A stretch of DNA of 64,000 nucleotides from Microvelia longipes (GCA_018340805.1 JACMZG010001870.1:18789965-18853964), one strand, 5' to 3'. Positions 37,488 through 51,774 are shown, numbered from the stretch's first letter. Program-made: numbers and translations. The notes: a model not told the origin generated them from the sequence alone.

Positions 37488-38588
37488 ATACAAGATGTTT
37501 CATATAAAGTTTCCACCAAAAAAGGAGATGAGGAGTACTCTTCAAGAGGGACAAAAAATGTCTTTTTATAAAGACCCCAACCTGTTTTCCCACAAGGTCA
37601 AATTTAATATTTTTAAAAATGATTTGACCTCACATTATATCGCTCGTTGATAGCTCTTAAACTGTTTAAGCTAGAAAGATGAAATAAGTCTCGTTAGTTA
37701 CTGAGTAAATTTCCTGAAGGACGAACTACTAATTATGTCAAATGTTTTGAAAATACTACATAAAAATTTGCATGAAAAATGAATTTATGGATTTTTATGG
37801 TAGGGCTTGAGAAGGTAAAGAGATGAACCAAAGTTAAGCCAAGAACGGAAAAACTTCTCTTATCATTGCCTTTTAAGAAAGTCCTAAAACGTATCTCTAC
37901 AATGGTAATTAAATGGCACAAAAAGTAATTAAAAAACTCTAAAACTGAGGAAAGAGTGGTTTTAGAGAAATATGTAGAAGTATAAAATTTATTTATTTTA
38001 CTCTCTGGAGTCTAAGAATCTCATTATTTGTTTACTTTCGGAAAAAATATTTTGTTAATATAACACTTTATTTTCACTAATTTACTACGACAAAATTATC
38101 AGTTTTTGCAATTCTAGCAACAATACCTAAAATTTAATTTTGACTATTGAATGTGTATAAAGGTTTGAATTTTCTTAAAATGATAAGAGAAGTTTTTTCC
38201 GTTCTTAGCTAAACTTTTACTCATCTCTTACTCCTCCCCTCTAATGCCCTACCATAAAAATTCGATTTTTGCAAAAAATTATTTGTCATGCAAATATTTG
38301 GGCAGTAGATCCAAAATATATGACATAGTTAATAGTTCGTCCTTAAGGAAATTTACTCAGCTACTAACGAGACTAATTTCATCTTTCTAGCTTGAACAGT
38401 TCAAGAGCTACTAACGATTTTATGATGCTAGGTCAAATAATTTTTAAAATGATTAAATTTGACCCTGTGGGGAAAACGATTGGAGACCGGAGTTTATATT
38501 ATAAGACATTTTTTGTTTCTCTTGACGAGTACTCTTGAGTATTATTACTTCCTTCTGTGATGGACACTTTATATGGAACACCCTGTGT
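37488..38588. mobile_element. Long foldback element with 'TTTCATATAAAGT' ends, copy 2
   Basis: The left arm (about 37490-37880) and inverted right arm (about 38165-38588) share AAAAAATGTCTT, TTTTCCCACA, GGTCAAATTTAAT, AAGCTAGAAAGATGAAAT, AGTCTCGTTAGT, GAGTAAATTTCCT and TTTTTATGGTAGGGC. The tips are GATGTTTCATATAAAGT and GACACTTTATATGGAACACC. No transposase is seen. Confidence 0.75.
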
Positions 38589-38639
38589 GTGTGTATGCTT
38601 GTATGTACAAATGTGCAAGTTTCTAAATAACATACACAC

Positions 38640-41600
38640 ATTTTTCACATGTCCTTTGTCTCGCACTAACTCTCGAAGGCTTGCTGTGATAGATGTGATT
38701 AATCCTATGAGCTAAACAGAACTCTTTTTGTGAAACATTTACGATGTCATCAACCCGACATAACTTCGTCAAAATATAAATATTTTTGAAATGAGACCAA
38801 TTTCATCTCAATCGGACAACCCTTACCGAATAATAAAAAAAAAAAATCTAAAAAAAAACTTTTGCATAAGGCAATAAGACAAAAAATGTGGCTAGTGAGG
38901 AAAGCGTAGAACCAAGGATCTTAAATAAAGATTTTTAATATTTTTAAAATCCTAGCGTGATAGTGGCCGCCCTACCCACATGGTGAAGCATATTTTTTTT
39001 AAATAATACGCTATACTCAAGACCATCGACCACATATGAGACCAAAATTGAAACTTGCCATATGGCGAGTTGTGTTAGTGCTACTGTTTTTAAAAAAGGA
39101 AATTCGCTAAAAGGAGGACGCCATCAGTAAAAAAACATTTTTTTGAAATTTTAAATGGCTTAAAATCAAGGGCGTGTAATGCAAGATCGCTAGATACAGG
39201 GCAAAATGCTATGCAACAGCACATATTCCCGTATCTATAGGCCCTTATTTTTGTTCTTAGGAATATTTCTTAAAAAAGTAATCTTATGACCCTAATCCGA
39301 TTTGGAATAAGCAGGTACTTGACCTTCTTAATATCTTTACTATCTTATAGATTGTTTTCCATACTAAAAATTTGTTTTCTCCTCATTTCAGGTAAAAAAT
39401 GTGGGATAAGATTAGAGATAGACAACTTTAAGTTTAGAGATTATAAATTGACTGAAGGGTCAATTTATCAAGACACAATATCCAGTCATATGACTGGATA
39501 TTAAGATAATTTTTCATTGAATTCGTATTTGCAATGTATGACATTTTATGGCAGGCCTGTAGCCAGGGGTAATGGTCTGGGGGCACTGCCCCCCTTGACA
39601 ATATTTCGCCCCCTATGACGAAGTAATTTTTAGTAGAAGTCCCTTATAGATGCGTAAATATCGGCCCCCTTTGGGATTGGTCCTCCTTACAAGTTTTGAC
39701 AGAATATGGGTCTGTTGTATGGGTTATTGCATCCGAGTATCAGACGTGATCTTGAAAGATGATTTTATCTTCATTCTTTTATATGTTCCAAATGTAGTTC
39801 GATTCAAAATTGTCATCTAATGTTATTGCGCAATACTATACTCGCGAAATTGTTTGCCTTTGGTTTTTGACTACAGCTCTAACTATTAACTGATTTGGTG
39901 TATGTATTTACCCAGTAATCTGGTTTGTTGATAATCTAGTTTGTTTTAAAAGTCGTTAAATAATATAATACCCCTACTAATTCAAATATAAACGTCAAGA
40001 AATCAATTTTTAAAAGAAAAAAATCTATCAAGAAGAATCTGAAACCTAGGAAAAATATTTTTTTCGGACAATATATTTATTGCATAATACAACTTGTTTA
40101 CAAGTATTGTGTTTTAAGTATCGAGAGAGCCACACTTTTAAATTATAAAATATTTTATTTGGAGCCTTTACTTAACCATTTATCAACTTTTTTATTAAAT
40201 TCATGCACAGGTTTGATTTTTTAACTCTGCTTTAAAGAGTTTTGGAAGCTCCGAAACACGCGTGTCTTTTCGCAAAGGAAGAGAGTGTTTTTAGCATCAG
40301 TATGTCTCGTTTTGTCTTTTGTCTGGTATCCTAATTAGAATTATACATGTAATTAATAATAAAGTAAATATTTTACTGACATCCAATTTAATAGTTTCGT
40401 GTGCATGGTTAAGATCTTATCATAAAATCTCTATCATAAGATCTCATCATCATGAAAAATACAAACCGTTATCTAATGTTAAGAAAATTGGGAGAAAACA
40501 AGTAAAGTACTATTCACTTAAAAACTGATGAAGTTAGATTGGAATAATTTAAATTGGAGTTTATTTGGAATAAATGCTTGGGCACTGTCATGTTTATTAT
40601 TTTAAGCCAATTACTGATCAGATGTTTAATTTTTTTATTGACTTTTTTATTACATTTATTGGGATTATTGTTAATACTATTTTTCGTTTTATCTTACCAC
40701 TAATTCAATAGACCTCAGTTGAGTTGGTGCTCACTATTGTTTGAAAGGCTGGCTTGTCCTCATAGCTTCAAATTGATGAAATTTCCAATCAATTCTACTT
40801 TGCTGACCTAGCTTTAAGGATATCATTTAAAAAACCAAAAAAGTCAGATCACCAAAGAAGAATTAACCAGAGAATAGTTCTTCTAAATTTTCAATGCCTG
40901 ATTTCTCCTAACAGCTCTGAAAAATAGATTTAATTAAAATATTTGTTTTAACTGTTTATTGAAATAGTTAAAACATTTTTCTGTTCTAAGAATTGTTCGC
41001 TATTAGAATTAGAAGATCAGGGTTTTAGTATAGCAAACGATGTTAATGCTTTTAGTCCCTGTGGCTTTCTGCTGTTTTAAAGATACTTCCTACTCTATAT
41101 ATACCTTTTTTCATCTAATTAAGGGCGTTTAGAGTTAAAATATTCCTGTTTTTAAAATATGACTTTCACAAATTATTTCTTATAATTATTGCTTGTTAAG
41201 AGTTAATATTTTTCTCCATTCACTTTTACCCTTAGGGGAATNAAACTTAACTGAAACAGTAAAAATGTTGAGTACTATTATATAACCATAGTAATTGTGT
41301 ACTGATATTTGATTATATTTTAGCGAAGGTCAGTTAACTTTTTTAATGTTTAAAATTCAACCATAGGACTCTCTAGTAATAATATCTCTATGAATAGAAC
41401 TAATAAAGTGTTTAATAAATGTTATCATTAAAATAATTTTAAATAATAACTTAATCTAAATAAAGATTAATCTTTTAGGGGATATTGTTTGTGTAGGTTG
41501 GCCATTTGCTAATCACAGCATGATTTGCAATTATTCGTTTCTGTTTTGTATTCCTATTTTGAATATTTTTAAAACAAGAAATATTGTTTCTTATTGTGTG

Positions 41601-41890
41601 TGTTATTTAAAATTATAAACTGCTCTAACAACTAATTAGTGGTTTTATTAAATAGGTAAATGCGGGCAAGTAAAACAGAATGGAAAAAAGAAACGCACTT
41701 GAATTTGAGCCTAAAAAAATAAATTTTTGATTGCGACAGATAATGCTGCTAAATCAATACTTGATGAATATTTTATGAAAAGGTAAATAAATTCACCATG
41801 ATACATATAGTTTAATAAAGGCAAAGAAATTTAAGCAATCATACATTTAAAAAAAATTTGACTTTGGACACCGGTCAACCCGATAAGTGT
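38640..41890. other. Gene-free stretch
   Basis: AT-rich. It includes a transposon-like GC block at about 39550-39690 (GGCCTGTAGCCAGGGG type, with CCCCCCTTGACA). It also has a block at 40770-40920 that resembles 57510-57610 (GCTGACCTAGCTTTA, AGATCACCAAAGAAGAA). One ambiguous base (n) is at 41242. No exon seen. Confidence 0.5.
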
Positions 41891-41897
41891 CTACACG

Positions 41898-42024
41898 AAC
41901 ACATTGGATTTAACACAAATTATCGGTGTCAATAATTTGTGTCAACGGTGGTTCTACAACGTACACGGAGTAAAATCGGTGTCGAGAATTAAACCAACCC
42001 AGTGTTAGCACCTCGTGTAGACGA
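41898..42024. repeat. Small inverted-repeat element
   Basis: GTGTCTACACGAACACA at the left is mirrored by TGTTAGCACCTCGTGTAGAC at the right. The interior has repeated ATCGGTGTC and AATTTGTGTCAA blocks. Confidence 0.4.
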
Positions 42025-42497
42025 AGTAAATTATATAATTAGTATGCTAGTAAATTAAGATCCTGTAATATTAAAGTCAATAAAAATTTGTGGTTAACTG
42101 ACTTTATACTTAAACACAAATATCAAGCAAAACATAGACTGTTGCGCAAGAAAACAAACACCCAAAGAATCGGACCCTCAACCTAGGCTTGCAGACCTTC
42201 GCCAGAAATGATTATTAAAATTTGGGGCTCTGGAACGTTGTCAGCACAACGTTTGTTTGTTGGCGAATTTTAAAGAAACATGAGCTTTTTTCCCCAAAGG
42301 TGTAGTTTAAAGCATGAATTTTACATATTCTTCGACTGTTCGTTTTCGTGGCAAATTTTATACTATGCTCAAGTAAAGCGATCCGGCTTATTTATAATTT
42401 ATATCGGACTTGACGATCAGTTTTTCTGCAGTCCCTATTCCCTCATTTGACCACGCTCAATGCTGCTTAAACGAAACTGATCAGACAAACCTGTTTT

Positions 42498-42575
42498 ATA
42501 TATATTATATTATATATAATATATATATATATATATATATCTATACTATATTATATAATTATATATATATATTAT

Positions 42576-42607
<32 letters not shown>

Positions 42608-43216
42608 TATATATAATTTTATTTGTTTGTGTGGGTATGTATGTATGTATGTACGAGATTTTTGTGCCCTAGACGTTTCCTATGGGACACACCAGATGGG
42701 ATAATGCGTAACGCTTATATTGATACAAATGAAACTTGGTTGTTTATGAAATATGTGTGACGTCATTAACCCACAAAACCGACCCCACAAGCATATTAAA
42801 TAATCACAACTCTTCATATAGTGTTTAGATTGGGATGAAATATTTTACACATATACTACTATGTATGGTTCACAAACATGAAGTTTCATTGTATTGTCAG
42901 AATTAGTTCTGGTTTTATTGATTTATAAAACTATTATTGATAAAATGGCCTCTTATCGTGCCTATTATTTATAAAAACATTATGACATCAAAGTTATGTC
43001 ATGAAATTTTTTTTGAAACTTGAATGGCTTTAAACAAGGTATCTCGTATTTAGGTAGACAGCTAGCTGAACAACACAATGAACCACACAAATGGCCGCAA
43101 ACGTGTACTCAACAACATATATATATATATAATTAATAATATAATAATTAATATATATATATATATATATATATATTATTATATAATATATATATATATA
43201 TAGTATAATATATATG
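42498..43216. repeat. Two (TA)n tracts flanking a dispersed repeat (family E, copy 1)
   Basis: TA tracts lie at about 42498-42616 and 43119-43216. Between them TTTGTGCCCTAGACGTTTCC, GAAATATGTGTGACGTCATT and GACCCCACAAGCAT recur at 50378-50600. The long YIYI-type ORFs are artefacts. Confidence 0.7.
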
Positions 43217-44689
43217 TTTGCGTATATAAGAACAATAACTCTTGAAGACTTTCTTAAATCGAAACGAAACATAGCATATCGATGCATATGATGTTAGATA
43301 GGTTTAGGGCCTATTGATTGTGAAAAATTTAAAAATTGTCAACAACCCAAGTTAAGGCGTCATGAAAAAAAAATAACTCGTAGCTACGGCCGCAGGCCTG
43401 TATTTTTTTATATACCTACAGTATAAATCATTTTAATCAATTAGTTAAAGTAAATAAATAAAACGGTATAAATCTTATTTAGAATGTCATTATTATTAGT
43501 AGTGGATATTATTATGAATTAGGTAAAAGTAAAATTTTATAAAAGGTAATGACTTTGTAACAGACAACCGAGATTTTTGAAATCGCTAAAAGCTTTCTAG
43601 AAAATTCCAAAGAAAATAAGAATAAGAAAAGTTAGAAAATCGTGTGGTTAAAACCGTTAGAGCGTTTACAAATAGCCTTTCTAAATTATGATTATGAAGT
43701 TCTGTTTACAGAATAAAGAGTATTGTAAAAAAGAGACTACCTACTATTAATTTTATGCTCTCATGATTTTAGCAGAATACTGCCCCCACTTGTTTAGGTA
43801 TTCTGCTAGATTTAACTATTTATATAATAATAAAATATTTTCCTATTTTAGTTATAGGTTTAGCTTTTACTTAATAAACCTTCTTTGTTCATTTATTTCC
43901 ATAGGTGTACTCATACTTCTAAAATGAGCTAGCAGCATTGTGATCCTAAGCAAACTTACTTTGTGCTTACCATTAAAATGTTTTAGTGCATTTGAAAATT
44001 ATAAATGCATTACAACATTTTACTAATACATGATGATGTGAAGCTATTTCGACGATAATTAAATTATTCATCTCATTTATCAAAAATAATACTTTTTAGG
44101 ACGGAATATTATTTTCTTACTTAGTATACTAAAAGTATATTATTAAACTATACTTCTTTGCTTAACTTTCTGAATACAACACTGTTTTTAGCTTTGCACT
44201 AAAATGTTCATTTGATGAGAAAACGCAATAATAACTTTTTGAAGGTAGTACGTAATTGAGCACTTTATTGGACCGTTTTAGGATGAGAACCAATCATTAT
44301 GTACTAGAGTTATTTAGTACTTTTCACCTCCGAGGACAATAATGAATGTAAAAAAACCCTAGAACGTAAAAGTAATTCATATTTGCGATTACTGTAATAG
44401 CGTGTTCAAAAAAACAATCTGTGTTAAACTTATGTGGTTTATTTAAAACATTCATTTGTTTCTGTTTTTTGTTCGTAGACTATTTTTATTCGTTTTTAAA
44501 AGGTGTTTAATTGACAATTGTGTGTGTTATTTGTAAGCTTTTTACATTTTTGAGTAAAAGTGTGAAGCTATGGATGAATTCAATGACGACGATAATTGGA
44601 GTTAATTGACGTTGTTTTTTTTTTTCAATAAGTATATAGCGCAATTTATTTAAGTGAGTGCTACTCAAAAAAAATAGTGTATGCCATTC

Positions 44690-44782
44690 GGCTGAGAAGT
44701 CTTTATGTCTGGCAATTTTCCGACTCGCTTCGCTCGTCGGTAAATTTAATGCCGTGACAAAAGACACTTCTCAGCTTATGCT
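44690..44782. repeat. Imperfect hairpin
   Basis: GGCTGAGAAGTCTTTATGTC is mirrored by GACAAAAGACACTTCTCAGC. Inside is a second stem CCGACTCGCTTCGCTCGTCG. No function is evident. Confidence 0.5.
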
Positions 44783-44939
44783 AAATAATATTATCTACTT
44801 ACGGCTGTAAATAGGCATTACTGAACTGTTTTAAGCTGCAAAATGTCATTTTACCAACATTGTCGACAAAATATTCAAAAACAGCACAGGAAGTTTGGTT
44901 AATATACTAGAGGGTTATGGTACATTTAAATACAAAGGT

Positions 44940-45613
44940 AAAAATCGGGTACGAGGAACCTCGGAACTTTTTCTCATCACATCGGATTCACTACGCTTAT
45001 TCTCTGCTCGAACTCGCTTCGCTTGTCCTTAGTAGTAAATACATGCGTTTCGTTCTCATGGTACCCATACAGCACTGACCCGCTCAATACTGCTTACCGT
45101 TATGATCAAATAAATTCATAGATATACTTAAAGATAGTAATACAAGTAAGTTTTACACTTGCTAAGTTTCCGCTCAATTAGATGTTTTTCCGATTTTTTA
45201 CAATTTTTCAAATTTTATTTATTGAACTAATACTTGATAATGAAACTTAGCCCTATGTTAATCTTAACTAGCCAATGCAAGCCAAGTCTCATCTGATCGC
45301 AATCATTTTTTCGTGTTAATAATTTTTTCGAATTTTCGTTGAGTCATTATATTTGCGGATATGTTGTCAAAAAAAATTATTTTCTGAATGCCCTACTATA
45401 GGTAGCTTAATTTTCTACTAAGTTTTATCTCTCTAGCGTAAATACACTACAGTGATAACAGACAACACACATACAGACAGACACTTTGTGAAAATCATCA
45501 GGAGGCCTTAAAAACACCTGAAACAGATAAATTCCGGTAGCATCTCGGTTCGTTTTTTTTGTAAACACAATACTTTTTCTATATACCTACGGTATAAATA
45601 AGAAAAGTAAAAA
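44940..45613 (+). repeat. Family A repeat, full length
   Basis: Begins AATCGGGTACGAGGAACCTC followed by GGAACTTTTTCTCATCACAT. It ends CTATATACCTACGGTATAAA and TAAGAAAAGTAAAA. All internal family blocks are present. Confidence 0.85.
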
Positions 45614-46870
45614 GTCAAATCACCTAAGGAGAGAAATAGAATGTTTGAGGTTATTATGTGCAGGTTATTGAGTTAATCCGGATTTTTTTTGCGTCTGGAA
45701 AACCATGATTATTGTATAATAATTTTCTATATATTACTAGCAGTGATACCCGAGCTTCGCTCGGCAATATCTTTATTTATCAAAAAATTAATTATTTTTT
45801 TAAGCTTAAGGAATACAAAAAAGTTGTTAACGCTAGGAAATTCTGTCTAAGATGTTTTGTCTATCTGGCGATTCTCAGCGTGTTATGTTGCTTGTAAGTT
45901 CCTTGTTTCGATAAGTTTGACGATTCAGAATGGAATTTTTTAAATCGTGTGTCTTGACTTTTACTAAGAACAAACAAATTCTCAACAAATAGGCCAGTAT
46001 TGAACAGTTCATTAAACGCCTTTTCTTTAGGCGTTTTATTTAATGTTTATATACATTTAATTTTTTACACTTATCCTCTATTATTTTAGAAGATTCTCGA
46101 TGATGCATAAAGTGTGTTCATTCTGACTATAGGATTCAAAGTTTTAAGTTTAGTCAAGTCTATTGAAGAAATTGTGAGATATAAAATAAAATGTGTGTTC
46201 CTACACTTACTCCTTACGGATTTCGATTATCATAAAAATGATCATTTCTGACTTGATTAGTATAAATTAGAGTTTAGTTAAGATGCATCAATAGATTTCC
46301 ATCTTTAAGCATCTAAAACTATTTCAACAATAGTAAAACACGGTAAAATCAATTGACAGCGTGTGAAAATAATTGGGTACAATAGGTTTCCTGGATGTTA
46401 AACCATGCTCTCGATTTAATTAAACCAACCTATAGGTTTCTCGTTTCCCGCACTATCCACTATTTTTGAGCGTGTGTCTTACTATATCCCTATTGTTATT
46501 TGACGGAATTTTGTTGAGATATGTAATTGTGTCAATACAACCTATGCTCGTTTAGTGTAATTTAGTCAAGATCATATTAGATTCCAATTGTAAGCATTAA
46601 ATTTAGTTGCACTAACCCATTATCGAAATTTATTATTATCGAACGGGGTCGATATGACATTTAAAAATGACTACTTTGACTTATAAGCTTCTAAGATTAA
46701 AGTTTAGTCAAGATATCAATTATTTCCGAGCTGTAAGCACTCAACAAAATATTTTTACTCTATCCCTTACTGTTATTTTTGTACTGATCCGCCATTGTTT
46801 ATGGTCCATTTTAATGTATGATAAGTCTAAGTTTCACATCGGTCTAGATCATTTAAGCAAACAAAATTTC
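45614..46870. other. Gene-free stretch
   Basis: AT-rich, with no exon, RNA gene or clear repeat seen. Includes GATACCCGAGCTTCGCTCGG at about 45747. Confidence 0.4.
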
Positions 46871-46877
46871 AACTTAT

Positions 46878-46883
<6 letters not shown>

Positions 46884-46915
<32 letters not shown>

Positions 46916-46949
46916 CTAATATTATATATATATATTAATAATTTATTAT

Positions 46950-46994
<45 letters not shown>

Positions 46995-46996
46995 CA
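46884..46996. repeat. (TA)n microsatellite
   Basis: TA tract with short interruptions. Confidence 0.95.
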
Positions 46997-47833
46997 GATT
47001 AATTAATATACGATTTATTATTAAGTAAACATTTCTATAAAATACCTAATAAATATAATTTTGCATAAAATATTGGCAACACTGATATTTATGGTTTGTT
47101 TTCATAGAGATATTATTACTAATAAATTACTTTATTATAACCTATCTATTTCTTGAAGGAGGTTTCAATAAGGTTATACAGAGCCCCTGTCTCTGGGTAC
47201 TTGATTGAGCTCGGCTTCGCGTCGTCAGGCAAATGGGTTAATTACTAGCCTCGGCTGGAATTTTCCATAGCTAGGCTCGGTTTTTATAAAACTCGTCTGC
47301 AAAATTTTTTGTGTTGCCTAGTAACAAATATACTATTTAACACATATGGCTAGAGCGAAATAACACTAAATTTCACTCTTTTTAAAACGTGTTTACTACG
47401 TGGAAAGACGAAGTAGGTATTGTTATTATTGTAGAATATCCCTTTGCTCTTAAAGGAATTATGCTCTGTCTTATTTACGAACAGTATTAACGGTGGATAG
47501 AAAAAGTGAGTATAATCCAGTAAAACTACTCAGAATATTATGCATAAAATGAAAACATAAGAAATATAAGAATTGTTAGCGAGGACATCAGTATTCCAAA
47601 GTAAAATGCTTGCGGATCTCCGCAGTATTTGAACCCGGACTGAATATATATGTGCTTTGTTGAATATATATCAAAATGTAAATGCGTACTTACCACCTGG
47701 CTCACATCAACACCCAACCGATTCGATTTGCAGCTCTAAAATCTCTTAAATTACCCTTTTACATTTAAATTGTGTTTATTTTATAAAAAAATGATGGATA
47801 AATTATCATCAATGGAAGGTTTAATAAATATTA

Positions 47834-47864
47834 AGAGTAAATGATACTGGCTATCATTTACTCT
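47834..47864. repeat. Perfect 13-bp hairpin
   Basis: AGAGTAAATGATA, loop CTGGC, TATCATTTACTCT. Isolated, with no T-run to suggest a terminator. Confidence 0.8.
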
Positions 47865-48107
47865 ATTAGAGTAAATATTATCAATATTTTGTACAATTTC
47901 AATTTTGATATTGATGTGGGTTTAGGACAGACACTATAACTACTTCTACTGTGGACTGTAAATTATGGAAAAATTTGGATTCCGGCCGACGCTAGCACGA
48001 AGGCGAATCTATATTTCAACTTGAAGGGTTGATTTCATTTCCCGCGTTTTGTCCTTATTCAGTTTGAAATTTAATTTTAGTAAATTTATTGTCATCATTA
48101 AACTTAC

Positions 48108-48356
48108 ACAGAACGCTTCTGATGGTAAATTTACATTTAATTTATTTATAAATTTAATCGATTTAATCTGGCAATAATGGATAATAGACTAGGTTATGTA
48201 CGTGCTATGAGATAGATTTTAGCATTTATGCAGTCTTGAACAGCCGATTTAAAAAAAAGAAATTTTAATTCGAACATGTGATTGGCTGATTTAATCGATT
48301 AAATTAATTAAATGAAATGTAAACTTATTTGCCATTTGAAGAGTTCTGTGGAAGTT
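48108..48356. mobile_element. MITE-like inverted-repeat element
   Basis: ACTTACACAGAACGCTTCTG, with GGTAAATTTACATTTAAT and TAATCGATTTAATC, is mirrored by GATTTAATCGATTAAATTAA, AATGTAAACTTATTTGCCAT and GAGTTCTGTGGAAGT. About 250 bp, noncoding. Confidence 0.65.
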
Positions 48357-48965
48357 TAAAAAACTTCTTTTTACTTATAGTTTTTTAATATTTTAAATAC
48401 ATAACACGACAACTGCGAACCATTTTAATTTGGTTAAAATAAAAGTAGCCAAATTGAAAAATAATTTTATTATTACAATAAGTAGCTGTAATAACTAATA
48501 GTTGCTATGGTATGCATACATTTTTAAACATAATCGGTCATTTTTGGGAAGATACCGTGGTTAGTTCATGAGTTGTATTTCTTTTACTTTGCCATTATCA
48601 AATCCAAATTTTTTTCATTGAAGTGCTTTTGCGTTTTTGTCCTGCCCGTTATCTTGTGATTTTGATAGTTTTCTCTTTATTGAAACCTTTTTGCTGAAGG
48701 GTTTCTTTAATGATTGATTTAAAAAAGTTAAATCTCTATAAATAGGTGGCTTTTAAGGGGTTCGTTTTTATTGACACTTATTTTTTTTTTCAAATCCTGC
48801 TTTAATAGTTTGCACTACATGCCTCTAATCCTGTTGTAAAAATGATAAATCCTTAATCTCTCTTTTGATGGATAAATAGTAAAATGAACTGTCAAAAAGT
48901 TCATTGACATGTAATTTTTGATAGGATATTATTTTAAGTGTAATTATTGCATTATTAATATTTTT

Positions 48966-49339
48966 TGACACTTCAGGGAAGTATAAAAAATCAATTCTTC
49001 TTTCATTGCTATATTTCAACTCCTCCACGAGTTATATTCATGTCTAAAATAAAAAGAAAATAAATAATAAATTAGAAAACCAATAACAAAAATTTAAAAA
49101 ACTACAAAGTATCATTTTTAAAATTCTTGTTATTAGTTTTCAAATTTTTTATTTTCTTTTTATTTTAGACATGAATAAGACTTGTGGAGGAGTTGGAATA
49201 TAGTAAAATAAATAATCTAAAAATCTTATTCCCACTTTTGATGGCTTGACTCTAACAATTAATAAAAAATAAACTCAATAATGATAATATCAAGAAATAA
49301 TGCAAAGGTATTGATTTTTTATATTCCCTGAAGTGTTCA
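48966..49339. repeat. Large imperfect palindrome
   Basis: TGACACTTCAGGGAAGTATA, CTCCTCCACGAGTTATATTC and ATGTCTAAAATAAAAAGAAA in the left part reappear inverted on the right (TTTCTTTTTATTTTAGACAT, CTTGTGGAGGAG, TATTCCCTGAAGTGTTCA). The right arm has about 95 bp of extra sequence. A 67-codon minus-strand ORF (48825-49028) overlaps the left arm, but I do not recognise it. Confidence 0.65.
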
Positions 49340-49344
49340 AAAAA

Positions 49345-50027
49345 TATAATTTAGTAGTATGGAAAACAAAAAAACACTAAAAAATGTAATTATTGCTTAT
49401 TGAAAGACGCTGCCAAATATGAAACTAAATTTTATACCAATTCTATTTACAAATTAGGTTAATAAACTTAAAATCTCAAACTAGCTAAAAAATGATAAAA
49501 ATCGGGAATAGGGTACTTCAGAACTTCCGAAGTCACTATCAATTGAAACTTAATAAACTTTTTTACTACATAAACGGATTCACTTGTGCCAAGTTTAAAT
49601 TCACTTGTACGACTTTTGACAATGTTTTACTTTCCCTTGCCTAATACCGGTTATAAGAAAAATATTTCATGTTAAAATTCCGAAACTGGGGTTTCATCAT
49701 AATATCTGTTTAAGGCACTTCTATGACGGTCTGTTTTTTCATATCTATGCTAGATACTAGGCTTAAATCCTGCTATGTTCACGCTTAAGTTAGAACTTGA
49801 CATATAAGGTCTAGTTATCCCTTTGGGAAGATAATAGTTTTTATACATAGATTACCTATTTAGCTAAGTCATCTATATTTTAAAAAAATATAAAAATTGA
49901 CAATTCGACCCTAATGTACAATATGTGCATAGATAATAAAAAAAATAAGCTTATGAGGTTGGGGTCATGGAGAGGGTTGGAGGTAGATTTTTGGAAGGGG
50001 GGACTCTAATCAAGAATATACACACCC
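49345..50027. other. Gene-free stretch with family A debris
   Basis: Weak family A fragments (about 49490-49760: CGGGAATAGGGTACTTCAGA, TTTCCCTTGCCTAATACCGG). No gene seen. Confidence 0.4.
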
Positions 50028-50600
50028 TATTATATATAATATATATATAAATATATATAATATATATATATATATATAATATATATAATATTTATATAAA
50101 TTATACAATAATAAAATTATATCCTATTTTCCTTTTTAAAAGATCTCCATAAATGAAAAATAAATATACCAATGGGCATATGGTATAACGGTTGGAAAGG
50201 AGTTCGTAAATATTCAAACGTAGTTAAATGGATATCGACTGTAAAACTTCTTGAAGCTTTAATCAACCTCATGATATTTGGTTACCTAAGAGTCTATTTC
50301 GTTTGTATTTTCTCATCATCGGATTCACAGAATCTATTGTGGAGATTTATATGTATGTGTACGTAATGTATGTACATTTTTGTTCTTGGACGTTACTATG
50401 GGATACGATAACTTCGAATAACTTTCGAACGTTTTCTCGAATCGAAATTAAACTTTGAACAAAAATCGACCTTGTTAATGTCCTGAACCCTACTGTTTAT
50501 GAAATATGTGTGACGTCATTAATTCACTAATGACCCCACAAACATTTCGAAAAATCATAAATCTTAAAAAGTGATTAGATCTGGAAACATTTCTTTGGAG
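50028..50600. repeat. (TA)n tract and family E repeat, copy 2
   Basis: A TA tract to about 50103, then from 50378 GTTCTTGGACGTTACTATGG, TTTATGAAATATGTGTGACG and TGACCCCACAAACAT. It pairs with the copy at 42650-42850. Confidence 0.6.
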
Positions 50601-51774
50601 AACAGCATCCTCAATTTTTTTTAGAAAAAAAATACAACTTTAAAAAAAAGAATATAACAATCATTAAATGACATCAACGTATGGAGATAAAATCTTGTGT
50701 GTACCTTGGGAGTAAAATGGTATTTTTTCCTCGCAATTGTCTCCCTCAGCTCCGCCTTGGGGATAAATAGTCATAAATTTCTTAGCTTTGCCTCGGGACT
50801 TGAACACATTAATACCTTGGCTTTATCTCAAAGTTAAATGCTTTTGTTCCTCGGCTTTCGCCTTAAGAACAACTTACTGCTCAGGGAAATAATAGCATTC
50901 TTTACTCCCTTAGTGCATAATTACTATTAACCTATTGATTAATGACTATTTATTTTATGTTACAGGTATGGTTTCTTTTTTCTGCTTCTTGTAGATTTAA
51001 CCGTAAGTTTTGGTTATTATTTTATGCTTTGAGATATAAGGAAAAAGCTTTTAGAAACGCTGACTTGTAGGTAAGGTGGTTGACCAGAGCGTCGAGTTGA
51101 CACCTGTGGGGGGGGGGTTAATAAATTAGTTTAAATATTTTTTCATAGTTAACGTTCATCTAAACCAGATTCACTAACTTGGCTTTGTTCAGTTTGCTTC
51201 TATTTTGTTCGTTTTCCAAAAAAAAAAATTATAGAATAAGTCCTAAGAACAGCAGTTTATAAAAAAAGGCAATTCAAAATGTTCTTGATAGAATAAAAAT
51301 TCCAAGGATTAAAGTCCTAATTTTCAAATAAGGGCCATCACATATCAAATCAACACAGGTAAAAACCCGCGTTATTCTCAATTTTAATAAAATTCGGCTA
51401 ACAGTAGATAACATGTATAGAAAAAATCTAGATTTTGAACTCATTCAGTGAAGCGCCATATTTACAGGAGTAACATGTTATATTTTTGAAATTTGCTCAT
51501 TTTGGCATTTTCTACTACAAAAATTTTCGTATGTGATATTCTAATCTTGGTGCCATTTCTCAGCTTAAACTTGGTTCAATGAATTCTACACATTTTTGTA
51601 TGGGGTTTTTTTTTTACCAGCAAAGAATGGTCATATTCAAAAGCCTACTTTTCAAAATTTTGAAAAATTTCAACTGTTTATAGTTGTTTGATGCTACGAT
51701 AAACCACAATTAGATAAATGTACTTCATAATTTATAATAAATTGGTGGCATCAAGTCCAAAAATGTGCTTTTAA

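Noticed and set aside
41242..41242. Single n base as a sign of a scaffold gap
   Set aside because: One ambiguous base is not a gap of the usual padded kind. It shows only local uncertainty, though it is worth noting when judging the missing IRP1 exons.
47834..47864. Rho-independent-type terminator
   Set aside because: This is a eukaryotic genome, and the hairpin has no adjacent gene and no T-run.
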